Part shown: piece after piece, positions 33,449 to 39,999 of the stretch | Layout: each line of letters begins with the position of its first letter | Position numbering within the stretch: position 1 is the stretch's first letter | Assembly: GCF_013404075.1 (NCBI RefSeq) | Contig: NZ_JACBJQ010000047.1 | Coordinates: 1-39,999, forward strand | DNA from: Mycolicibacterium vinylchloridicum | Lineage (GTDB): Bacteria; Actinomycetota; Actinomycetes; Mycobacteriales; Mycobacteriaceae | Direction of reading: 5' to 3' | Length of the DNA stretch: 39,999 nucleotides | Translations under genes and position numbers: made by a program | Notes under the pieces: generated by a model | What the model was told of the DNA's origin: nothing | Databases searched by the model: none | The model's input: only the letters and a program-made list of their open reading frames with translations

Positions 33449-34051
33449 ATGAAAGCAGACGCGTCTTCGCTTGACAAGGCCGCGGTCCCGGGGAGGCCCC
33501 GCGATCCGCGTATCGACGCTGCCATACTGCGTGCCACCGCGGAGCTGCTTGTCGAAATCGGTTATCCGAATCTGACTTTGGCGGCAGTCGCCGAACGGGC
33601 GGGCACGACGAAGACCGCGCTGTACCGTCGCTGGTCCAGCAAGGCCGAGCTGGTTCACGAGGCTGCCTTCCCAACGGCGCCGAGCGCCCTGGCCGCGCCC
33701 GCGGGCGATATCGCCGCCGATGTGCGTGCCATGCTCGCCGCCACCCGCGACGTCTTCACCAGCCCGGTGGTGCGCGCCGCGCTGCCGGGTCTGATCGCCG
33801 ACATGAGCGCCGACGCGGACCTGAACGCCCGGGTGATGGCGCGGTTCACCGATGTGTTCGCCGCGGTGCGGGATCGTCTCGTGGAGGCGGTGCACTGCCG
33901 TGAAGTTCACGCCGACGTCGACCCGGAACGGCTCATCGAGCTGATCGGTGGTGCGACGATGATGCGGTTGTTGTTACGCCCCGAGGACGTTCTCGACGCG
34001 AGCTGGGTCGACCAGACGGCGGCGATCCTCGTACATGGGGTGGCGCTCTAG
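33449..34051 (+). CDS. TetR-family transcriptional regulator
   Basis: 200 aa. N-terminal TetR HTH (about 22-68; the ending TTKTALYRRWSSKAELV is typical), then a helical ligand-binding domain. It corresponds in place to Rv3167c of M. tuberculosis, divergent from the Rv3168-like operon. Probably represses the aofH operon and itself; the ligand is unknown. A longer upstream frame (from 32873) overlaps the divergent gene and has no support. Confidence 0.9.
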   Translation: MKADASSLDKAAVPGRPRDPRIDAAILRATAELLVEIGYPNLTLAAVAERAGTTKTALYRRWSSKAELVHEAAFPTAPSALAAPAGDIAADVRAMLAATRDVFTSPVVRAALPGLIADMSADADLNARVMARFTDVFAAVRDRLVEAVHCREVHADVDPERLIELIGGATMMRLLLRPEDVLDASWVDQTAAILVHGVAL

Positions 34052-34065
34052 AGAAGAGGATCGCG

Positions 34066-34953
34066 ATGTCTGGACGCCTGGCCGGCCGAACCGCCATCGT
34101 CACTGGCGCCAGCCGTGGGCTGGGCCGAGCGACCGCGCTGGCCCTGGCCGCCGAGGGCGCCGCGGTGGCGGTGGTGGCCCGTACCGAACAGCAGTGGGAC
34201 GAGCGTCTGCCGGGCACGATCGGCGAGACCGTCGCCGCCATCGAAGCCACCGGCGGGACGGCCGTCGCCATCCAAGCTGACCTGCTCGAGCGCGATGACC
34301 TGCCCCGGCTTGTCGATGAAACCCGCACCGCGCTGGGTCCGGTCACGATCCTGGTCAACAATGCGGCGTTCACCGCACCGGGTCGCCCGCCCAAGCCGGA
34401 TGCAGCACCGAAGACGCCGAAGCCCAAGGGCGCACCGGCCGCGGTGAATGCCGACTGGCCCGGATTCCTGGCGATCCCGCCGAATGCCTATCGCAGGCAT
34501 TTCGAGATCGGGGTGTTCGCCTCCTACGAACTCATCCAGCTGGTCTGCCCGGACATGTTCGCCGCGGGCGCCGGCTCGATCATCAACGTCACCTCAGTGG
34601 CCTCCCGGGTGCCCGGGGATGGGCCGTATGAGAACTTCGGCGGCGGAGTGCTGCCCGGCTACGGCGGATCCAAGGCGGCACTGGAGCACCTGACCTGGTG
34701 TGCGGCCTACGATCTGCAGCGCCACAACATCGCGGTCAATGCGCTGGCACCGTCGCGGCCGATCCCGACTCCGGGCCTGTCGTACTACCGCAACGAGTTC
34801 GCCAGCGTGTCTCCGGATGACGAGTTCGCCCGTGCCGCAGCAGAACTGGCGCTGGTCGACGCCAACGTCGTCACGGGTCGCACCATCGGGCATCTTGAAG
34901 TGCTGGACGGCAGCTTCGCGCCGTTCACCAACACCACGTCCGCGTTGGGCTAG
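34066..34953 (+). CDS. Short-chain dehydrogenase with Pro/Lys-rich insertion
   Basis: 295 aa, classical SDR. NAD(P) motif TGASRGLG (13-20), NNA at 98-100, active-site Ser177/Ser180 region, and Tyr199/Lys203 (YGGSK). Residues about 104-128 form a Pro/Lys/Ala-rich insertion right after NNA that is not usual in SDRs. The ATG follows AAGAGGA by five bases, fourteen bases after the TetR stop, so it may be read with it. Substrate unknown. Confidence 0.87.
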   Translation: MSGRLAGRTAIVTGASRGLGRATALALAAEGAAVAVVARTEQQWDERLPGTIGETVAAIEATGGTAVAIQADLLERDDLPRLVDETRTALGPVTILVNNAAFTAPGRPPKPDAAPKTPKPKGAPAAVNADWPGFLAIPPNAYRRHFEIGVFASYELIQLVCPDMFAAGAGSIINVTSVASRVPGDGPYENFGGGVLPGYGGSKAALEHLTWCAAYDLQRHNIAVNALAPSRPIPTPGLSYYRNEFASVSPDDEFARAAAELALVDANVVTGRTIGHLEVLDGSFAPFTNTTSALG

Positions 34954-35774
34954 TGGTGAGCGGCCATGTGAGTCCGTACCGGACCGATCTGCTGGCCGGC
35001 AAGGTCGCGCTGATCACCGGCGGCGCGACCGGCCTCGGCCTCGAGGTCGCCGGCATGCTCGGTGCGCACGGTGCCGGCGTCGCCATCTGCAGCAGGAAAG
35101 AACCCAATCTCGAAGCCGCGGTGGCACAGTTGCGCGCAACCGGGGTCGATGCGATCTACACCGTGTGTGATGTCCGCAGGCCCGAGGAGGTTACGGCCAC
35201 CATCGAGAAGGTTCTCGAGCGGTTCGGGCGCCTGGACATCGTCGTCAACAACGCAGCGGGGAACTTCCCGGCCCCGATATCCGGGCTCAGCGCCAACGGG
35301 TTCAAAGCCGTCGTCGACATCGATCTGCTCGGCACGTTCAACGTGTCCAAGGCCGCCTACGAAGGCTGGTTGCATCGCCACGGCGGGGCCATCGTGAACA
35401 TCAGTGCGGCAACGCAATACCGGGGGATGGCAATGCAGGCACACGTCGTCTCGGCGAAAGCGGGTGTCGACGCGCTGAGCCGGGCGTGTGCGATCGAGTG
35501 GGGCGCCGACGGGGTCCGGGTCAACGTGGTGGCTCCTGGGGCGATGGCGGGCACCGAGGGTGTTGCGCGGATCGCCGGCGAGCAATTGGCCGCCATGCCG
35601 CAGATTCCGTTGCAGCGCGCGGGAACCACCGCCGAGGTCGCGCGGGCCGTGTTGTTCCTGGCCAGCGACGCCGCGTCCTACATCACCGGCGCGATCGTCG
35701 TCGTCGACGGTGGCGCGTGGCTCACGTCGGGCGAGGTGCCCGATCTGCCGCGCTATCGGCCAAATCCGGGCTGA
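34953..35774 (+). CDS. SDR resembling 2,4-dienoyl-CoA reductase
   Basis: 273 aa from GTG 34953, overlapping the previous stop by one base. NADP motif TGGATGLG (22-29), NNAAGNF (99-105) and SAKAGVDALSR with Lys169. The classical SDR Tyr, four residues before the Lys, is Val165. NNAAGNF and the SAKAGV context are characteristic of NADPH-dependent 2,4-dienoyl-CoA reductases of the DECR2 type, which reduce dienoyl-CoA during beta-oxidation of unsaturated fatty acids. Paired with the other SDR in one transcript. Confidence 0.8.
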   Translation: MVSGHVSPYRTDLLAGKVALITGGATGLGLEVAGMLGAHGAGVAICSRKEPNLEAAVAQLRATGVDAIYTVCDVRRPEEVTATIEKVLERFGRLDIVVNNAAGNFPAPISGLSANGFKAVVDIDLLGTFNVSKAAYEGWLHRHGGAIVNISAATQYRGMAMQAHVVSAKAGVDALSRACAIEWGADGVRVNVVAPGAMAGTEGVARIAGEQLAAMPQIPLQRAGTTAEVARAVLFLASDAASYITGAIVVVDGGAWLTSGEVPDLPRYRPNPG

Positions 35775-35857
35775 ACAAGCGCCAGTGAGTTCACCTGCGG
35801 CCTCCTCAGCGCCGTACGGGGTCCATCGCCGCACGGGAAGCCCTCCTAACGGTGTAA

Positions 35858-35873
35858 TTCAACAGCCATTGAA
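35858..35873. promoter_or_regulatory. Operator-like palindrome, copy 1, overlapping -35
   Basis: TTCAA (35858-35862), six bases, TTGAA (35869-35873). It overlaps the -35 at 35869. A second palindrome of the same form begins 51 bases further on. Confidence 0.5.
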
Positions 35874-35897
35874 ATATGCCAACAGGTCAATTACGCT
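35869..35897 (+). promoter_or_regulatory. Leaderless promoter of the exported repeat protein
   Basis: -35 TTGAAA (35869-35874), 17-base spacer, -10 TACGCT (35892-35897). The ATG at 35904 lies six bases after the -10, so the transcript would begin at or next to the start codon. No SD is present, which agrees with leaderless translation. Confidence 0.7.
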
Positions 35898-35903
35898 GAG
35901 GCC

Positions 35904-37337
35904 ATGATTTCAATCGAGGTTGAAAAAACTTTTGTCGAACCTCGCAGTAGTCAGATCACCGTGTGGCTTGGGGTAGGCGCGATCACCGTCGGTGTCTGTG
36001 CTGCGCTGGCGAGCGGAACCGGACTAGCGCACGCCGACACCGCGCACCCCGGCGCAGACGGCAACACCTCGAACAGCGACGCCGGTCCCAAGGCGAGGGC
36101 TCCCAAGGTGCGCGGGATCGCCCACCGGCCGGTCGGACTTACGCCGAGCGCACCCGCGAACGAGACGGCACAGCTATCAGTGCCGAGATCGACCAACATC
36201 GTTGTGCGCGGCGCTGTTACAACGGGACCGGCAGGTATACCGCGGCGGCTGATGATCGCGAACGCGACGTTGGGTTGGGTCTACCGCGAACTGCGCTACA
36301 CCCTGTTCAATCGGCCGCCCAGCATCATCGCGGTTCAACACTCCCAAGACCCCCTCAGTGGCGTCGTCACCGGGCAACTCCGTGACAGCACTCGTCACGC
36401 CGGGAGGCCGGTTTACACGGTCAGCCAGCCCGGCAATGCCCTCGTGCAGGTCAACCCCGGCGGAAGCTTCACCGTCACGCCTGATTCGGAGGTCGCTCAC
36501 CACGGTGGAACGGTCAGCTTCACCGTGACCGCGGACAATGGCCTCGGTTACCGGCTATCGGGTCCAATGGGCCGCCTTCAGTCCGTAATCCATTCCTTTG
36601 CAGTCAATCTCGGTCTCAGCGGACCCGACACAACTAGCACGCTAGTGGTGGTCGATGTAGCAGCCACCAACCAACCGCCCGTGGTCAATGGCTACACGGC
36701 CAGCACGTCCGCGGGCACCGGCACCGTCGCCGGCCAGATGCGAGCCGCAGACTCCAACAATGACAACCTTGACTTCAGTGGACCGACGACCAGCGCGCTC
36801 GGGGGATCAGTGACCGTCAACCCCGACGGCTCCTTTACGTACGTGCCCACCGCTGAGATTCGCCATGCCGCTGCCGCGGTAAATGCATCCGATGCCGTGA
36901 AGGCTGACAGCTTCACCGTCACCGTCAGCGACGGCTACGGTGGCACCGCCAGCACGAGGGTGGATGTTGCCGTCAGCCCCGCCAATGGCAATCCCACCGG
37001 CGGAACGGTTGCCGACCTGCAAGTCGATGACATCATCGGATTTGTCACCGGATCAATCTCCGGTGTCGCCGATCCCGATGCGGACTCGTTGAGCTACACC
37101 GTCAACCCGACCAGCGCGGGTGGCGGCTACGTCGATGTATTCAGCGACGGCTCCTTCACCTACAACCCGACGGCCGAACAACGTCACCTTGCCGCCGCTT
37201 TGGGTGCGCCGTTCGCCACCACGCACGACAGCTTCGCCGTCTTCGTCGCGGACGGCCACGGAGGCGGTACAGCAATCATCGTCATCGTCCCGATAGCACC
37301 GGAAGCCGACGAGCCCCCGAGTGGCGAGGAGGTGTGA
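35904..37337 (+). CDS. Exported protein with VCBS/cadherin-like repeats
   Basis: 477 aa. A hydrophobic signal (about 20-40) ends at AHA-DTAH. A low-complexity linker (about 45-130) leads to about three Ig-like repeats (about 140-250, 252-355, 357-470). Repeats 2 and 3 share PDGSFTYVPTAEIRH / SDGSFTYNPTAEQRH, each followed by a DSFTV/DSFAV strand and a DGYGGT/DGHGGGT turn; repeat 1 is more diverged. Such Ca-binding, adhesin-like domains are found in large surface proteins; this is a short version. The acidic tail ends PSGEEV and has no anchor motif, so it is probably released or wall-associated. Confidence 0.8.
   Translation: MISIEVEKTFVEPRSSQITVWLGVGAITVGVCAALASGTGLAHADTAHPGADGNTSNSDAGPKARAPKVRGIAHRPVGLTPSAPANETAQLSVPRSTNIVVRGAVTTGPAGIPRRLMIANATLGWVYRELRYTLFNRPPSIIAVQHSQDPLSGVVTGQLRDSTRHAGRPVYTVSQPGNALVQVNPGGSFTVTPDSEVAHHGGTVSFTVTADNGLGYRLSGPMGRLQSVIHSFAVNLGLSGPDTTSTLVVVDVAATNQPPVVNGYTASTSAGTGTVAGQMRAADSNNDNLDFSGPTTSALGGSVTVNPDGSFTYVPTAEIRHAAAAVNASDAVKADSFTVTVSDGYGGTASTRVDVAVSPANGNPTGGTVADLQVDDIIGFVTGSISGVADPDADSLSYTVNPTSAGGGYVDVFSDGSFTYNPTAEQRHLAAALGAPFATTHDSFAVFVADGHGGGTAIIVIVPIAPEADEPPSGEEV
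35908..35925. promoter_or_regulatory. Operator-like palindrome, copy 2, within the first codons
   Basis: TTTCAA (35908-35913), TCGAGG, TTGAAA (35920-35925). It has the same core and spacing as the copy at 35858-35873 and lies immediately after the predicted transcription start. Confidence 0.5.
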
Positions 37338-37352
37338 CGCGCAATTCGCGCG
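37338..37352. terminator. Short GC hairpin directly after the stop codon
   Basis: CGCGC, AATTC loop, GCGCG follows the TGA of the repeat protein without a gap. The convergent crotonase stops at 37360. It could end both transcripts; no U-tract. Confidence 0.4.
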
Positions 37353-37359
37353 CTACCCC

Positions 37360-38139
37360 TCATCCACGGCCGACGGTGGGACTGATCTGCCGCTTGTTGC
37401 GCTCGGCCACTTCACGCTGGCGGGCGGCGAGCGCTCCGGTGTCCACCGAAGCCGCCCCGGCGACCGCGCGCTCGGCTTTCAGCGCCGGCCCGGTAAGCGC
37501 TGCGGTCCCGGTGCGATAGATCTCTTTGAGGCCGGCCATGGTCGGGCCGGGCACCTCCGCGATCTGGCCTGCCAGCTCGCGAGCACGGTCCAGAAGCTGT
37601 TCGTGGGCAACGACTTCGGTGACCAGTCCGATCCGCTCGGCCCGATGTGCGTCGACCACCTCCCCGGTCATCGACAGCCGCCGGGCCATCCCGGAACCCA
37701 CCAGCCGTGGCAGCCGCGCCGTCATCCCGCCACCGGGCAGGATCCCAACGCGGGCGTGGGTGTCGGCGAAAACCGCACGCTCCGAGGCGATCAGGAAATC
37801 ACACGCCAACGCGATCTCCAAACCACCGGTGAAGGTCGGGCCGTTGATCGCGCCGACGACCGGCTTGCTCAGCTCGACGATCGCGTTCATGCAATTCATC
37901 TTGTCGAACCGGCCGAAGTAATCCATGCCGAGGCTCTGCGCCTGCTTGAGGTCGACGCCCGCGCAGAACGCCGGATCGGTGCCGGTGAGCACCACCGCAC
38001 GCACGGAGTCGTCGGCGTCGGCCTCGCCGAGCGCGGCGTGGAGCGCCTCGAAGAGTTCGGTGCTCAACGCGTTGCGCACCTCGGGCCGGTTCATCGTCAA
38101 GACCCGGACGGCGCCGTGGTCATCGCTGAGAAGGATCAT
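37360..38139 (-). CDS. Enoyl-CoA hydratase/isomerase-family (crotonase) protein
   Basis: 259 aa from ATG 38139, which shares its A with the nuoN stop (TGATG), so it is translationally coupled to the nuo operon. Crotonase fold: oxyanion-hole region FCAGVDL, then FTGGLE with Glu108 matching the first catalytic Glu. The second catalytic Glu is replaced by His128 (ADTHARVG). Such changed members are common among mycobacterial EchA proteins and may not be true hydratases. Acts on acyl-CoA; reaction uncertain. Confidence 0.87.
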   Translation of the reverse strand: MILLSDDHGAVRVLTMNRPEVRNALSTELFEALHAALGEADADDSVRAVVLTGTDPAFCAGVDLKQAQSLGMDYFGRFDKMNCMNAIVELSKPVVGAINGPTFTGGLEIALACDFLIASERAVFADTHARVGILPGGGMTARLPRLVGSGMARRLSMTGEVVDAHRAERIGLVTEVVAHEQLLDRARELAGQIAEVPGPTMAGLKEIYRTGTAALTGPALKAERAVAGAASVDTGALAARQREVAERNKRQISPTVGRG

Positions 38140-39704
38140 CAATCGAGGAATCTAGCCGCATGGTCGACCAGGTCGAGCAACGGCTGCGGTAGTGCGCCGA
38201 GCGCGAACGTGATGGCGGCGGTGAGCGTGATCGTCGCGACGCTCAATGAGCTGGGCGTGACGACTTCCGGGGCGTCCTCGGGCGGGTCGGTGAAGAACAT
38301 CAGCACGATCACCCGCACGTAGAAGTAGGCGGCGATCGCCGAGGCGATCACGCCCACCACCACCAGCGGGATGGCCCCACCCTGCCCGGCGGCCTTGAAC
38401 ACGGCGAACTTACTGACGAAGCCGCTGGTGAGTGGGATGCCGGCGAACGCGAGCAGGAACAGCGAGAACACCACGCCGACAAGCGGATAGCGACGGCCGA
38501 GCCCCGCCCAGCGGGCCATATCGGTCTCCTCGGCACCGTTGGCGTCGCGGACCACGCTCACGACGGCGAACGCGCCCAGGGTGGAGAAGCCGTAGGCGAA
38601 CAGATAGAACAGCGTTGCCGACAGACCGGCGGGGTTGGCGGCGATCACACCCGTGAGGATGAAACCGGCGTGTGCCACAGCCGAATACGCGAGCATCCGC
38701 TTGACGTCGGTCTGGGTAACCGCGGTCACGGTGCCGACCGCCATGGTGAGGATGGCCACCGCCCACAGGACGGGCCGCCAGTCGTGGTTGAGGCCGGGTA
38801 GTGCCACGTAGAAGATGCGCAGCATCGCACCGAACGCGGCGACCTTGGTGGCTGCGGCCATGAAGGCGGTGATGGGGGTTGGTGCGCCTTGATAGACGTC
38901 GGGGATCCAGGAGTGGAACGGCACCGCGCCGACTTTGAACAGCACGCCGACGGTGACGAGCGACGCGCCGATGAGTGCCAGCGTCGTGTTGTCGGTGCTG
39001 GTCTGGATCGCCCGCGCGATGCCGGTCAGGCTCAAGGTGCCGGCATAGCCGTAGAGCAGGGCGATGCCGTAGAGGAAGAAGGCTGACGAGAACGCGCCGA
39101 GCAGAAAGTATTTCAGCGCGGATTCCTGGGACAGCAACCGCCGGCGACGAGCCAGGCCGCACATGAGATACAGCGGCAGCGAGAACACTTCCAGCGCAAT
39201 GAACATGGTCAGCAGGTCGTTGGCCGCGGGGAAGATCATCATGCCGCCGATGGCGAACATGGTCAGCGGGAACACCTCGGTCTGCACCAGTGCGGCCTTG
39301 GTGGCGATCTTCTCCGCGACGCTGCCCGGTACGGCCGACGCATCGGGGGTGAATGCATCCAAACCCGCTGCACTGTCCTCGGATTCGGCGGGCACCCGCC
39401 GTTCTGCGATGAGCAGGACGCCGAGGATCCCGATCAGCAGGATGGTGCCCTGAAGGAACAGTGCGGGCGCGTCGACGGCAACCGCACCGACCACGACGGC
39501 CTGCCCGACCCCGCCGTGCAGGCCGCGACCCAGCAGCACCACGGCGACGAACGCGGCCACCAGCCCGGCCACGCTCAGGGTGACCTGGGCGGGGTAGCGG
39601 GCCTTGCGGGGCGCGAAGGCCTCGACGAGCACCCCGGCGACGGCTACACCGAGGACGATCAACATCGGTGAGAGCTGGCCGTATTCGATGCTGGGCGCGT
39701 TCAT
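38139..39704 (-). CDS. nuoN: NADH-quinone oxidoreductase subunit N (NuoN)
   Basis: 521 aa, about 14 membrane helices of the Mrp-antiporter type. Conserved region VGVLFKVGAVPFHSWIPDVYQGAPTPITAFMAAATKVAAF carries the key proton-channel residues. It is a proton-pumping subunit of respiratory complex I. ATG 39704 follows GGAGGG by nine bases and overlaps the nuoM stop (ATGA). A longer reading to 39932 is rejected because it overlaps nuoM. Usually the last gene of nuoA-N; here a crotonase follows. Confidence 0.96.
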   Translation of the reverse strand: MNAPSIEYGQLSPMLIVLGVAVAGVLVEAFAPRKARYPAQVTLSVAGLVAAFVAVVLLGRGLHGGVGQAVVVGAVAVDAPALFLQGTILLIGILGVLLIAERRVPAESEDSAAGLDAFTPDASAVPGSVAEKIATKAALVQTEVFPLTMFAIGGMMIFPAANDLLTMFIALEVFSLPLYLMCGLARRRRLLSQESALKYFLLGAFSSAFFLYGIALLYGYAGTLSLTGIARAIQTSTDNTTLALIGASLVTVGVLFKVGAVPFHSWIPDVYQGAPTPITAFMAAATKVAAFGAMLRIFYVALPGLNHDWRPVLWAVAILTMAVGTVTAVTQTDVKRMLAYSAVAHAGFILTGVIAANPAGLSATLFYLFAYGFSTLGAFAVVSVVRDANGAEETDMARWAGLGRRYPLVGVVFSLFLLAFAGIPLTSGFVSKFAVFKAAGQGGAIPLVVVGVIASAIAAYFYVRVIVLMFFTDPPEDAPEVVTPSSLSVATITLTAAITFALGALPQPLLDLVDHAARFLD

Positions 39705-39999
39705 GGACGTGTTCCCTCCGCGACGGTGGGTGCCGGGTCGGGCTGATGGATCGACGTCAGCGTCGCGGTCACCGCGGGGTTGATGACGTCGAGGGCGATC
39801 TTGGGGTAGATCCCCAGCCCGATCAGCAGCGCGATCAGCGGCGCCACCACCAGAAGTTCTCGCGGCCGCAGATCCCGGACCTTCTCGTTGCCGTCGGTGA
39901 CGGCCCCGGTCATCATCCGCTGATATAGCCACAGCACGTAGACCGCGGAGAGCACCAGCGCCGCCGATGCGATGACGGCGAAAGCCGGGTAGCGGGTGA
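39701..39999 (-). CDS. nuoM: NADH-quinone oxidoreductase subunit M (NuoM), C-terminal part
   Basis: Only the last 98 codons are in the window; the reading frame stays open to base 39999, and the start lies beyond. The visible part includes VLSAVYVLWLYQRMMTG and a membrane helix (LLVVAPLIALLIGLGIYP), characteristic of the NuoM end. Complex I proton-pumping subunit, read into nuoN. Confidence 0.93.
   Translation of the reverse strand, partial: TRYPAFAVIASAALVLSAVYVLWLYQRMMTGAVTDGNEKVRDLRPRELLVVAPLIALLIGLGIYPKIALDVINPAVTATLTSIHQPDPAPTVAEGTRP

Noticed and set aside
33407..33910. 168-residue extension of the APH-like protein
   Set aside because: It runs antisense through the TetR gene; the GTG at 33406 has a good SD.
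38139..39932. 597-aa reading of NuoN
   Set aside because: The first 76 codons overlap nuoM in another frame; ATG 39704 has an SD and family-like sequence.
1..39999. CRISPR arrays, tRNA genes, insertion sequences, prophage or toxin-antitoxin genes
   Set aside because: No regularly spaced repeats, tRNA-like cloverleaf, transposase or integrase motifs, or paired small toxin/antitoxin ORFs were seen on reading both strands.

Overview
The window looks like a chromosomal segment of a mycobacterium, probably a fast-growing Mycolicibacterium-type species. The evidence is uniformly high GC, a complete mce lipid-import operon with its Mce-associated protein, an MmpL transporter, a fatty-acyl-AMP ligase, an aofH-type amine oxidase next to homologues of M. 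tuberculosis Rv3167c-Rv3169, bluB and the end of a nuo operon. I saw no tRNA, rRNA, CRISPR array, insertion sequence or prophage gene. Coordinates of CDS entries include the stop codon.

Layout. (1) 1-8848, minus strand: yrbEA-yrbEB-mceA-B-C-D-E-F-mas, an ABC-type lipid importer in which almost every stop overlaps the next start. It is read from a TTG start with a perfect Shine-Dalgarno (SD) sequence. A 20-21 bp direct repeat lies just upstream. (2) 9514-20083, plus strand: nine tightly packed genes for a TPP enzyme, an SRPBCC protein, a KAS III-like synthase, an ACP, a fatty-acyl-AMP ligase, an MmpL exporter, two methyltransferases and a cytochrome P450. This looks like a complete build, tailor and export pathway for a lipid-derived metabolite that I cannot match to a known product. 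It is the best candidate here for an undescribed system. (3) 20161-27683: an alanine-type aminotransferase, a membrane Ser/Thr kinase, a large LuxR-type ATPase regulator, a cysteine-rich STAS protein, two small secreted proteins and BluB. (4) 27809-34051: an alpha/beta hydrolase convergent with a four-gene operon (APH-like, Rv3169-like, F420-type oxidoreductase, aofH), which is divergent from a TetR regulator. (5) 34066-35774: two short-chain dehydrogenases; the second is 2,4-dienoyl-CoA-reductase-like. (6) 35904-37337: an exported protein with repeated cadherin/VCBS-like domains, driven by a clear leaderless promoter flanked by paired palindromes. (7) 37360-39999, minus strand: the end of nuoM, then nuoN, then a translationally coupled crotonase.

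How they fit. The mce operon (lipid uptake), the BGC (lipid activation, condensation, tailoring and MmpL export), the dienoyl-CoA reductase and the crotonase all concern fatty-acyl metabolism at the mycobacterial envelope. The kinase, LuxR regulator and STAS protein form a separate signalling patch. Three convergent gene junctions carry compact hairpins that probably act as terminators.
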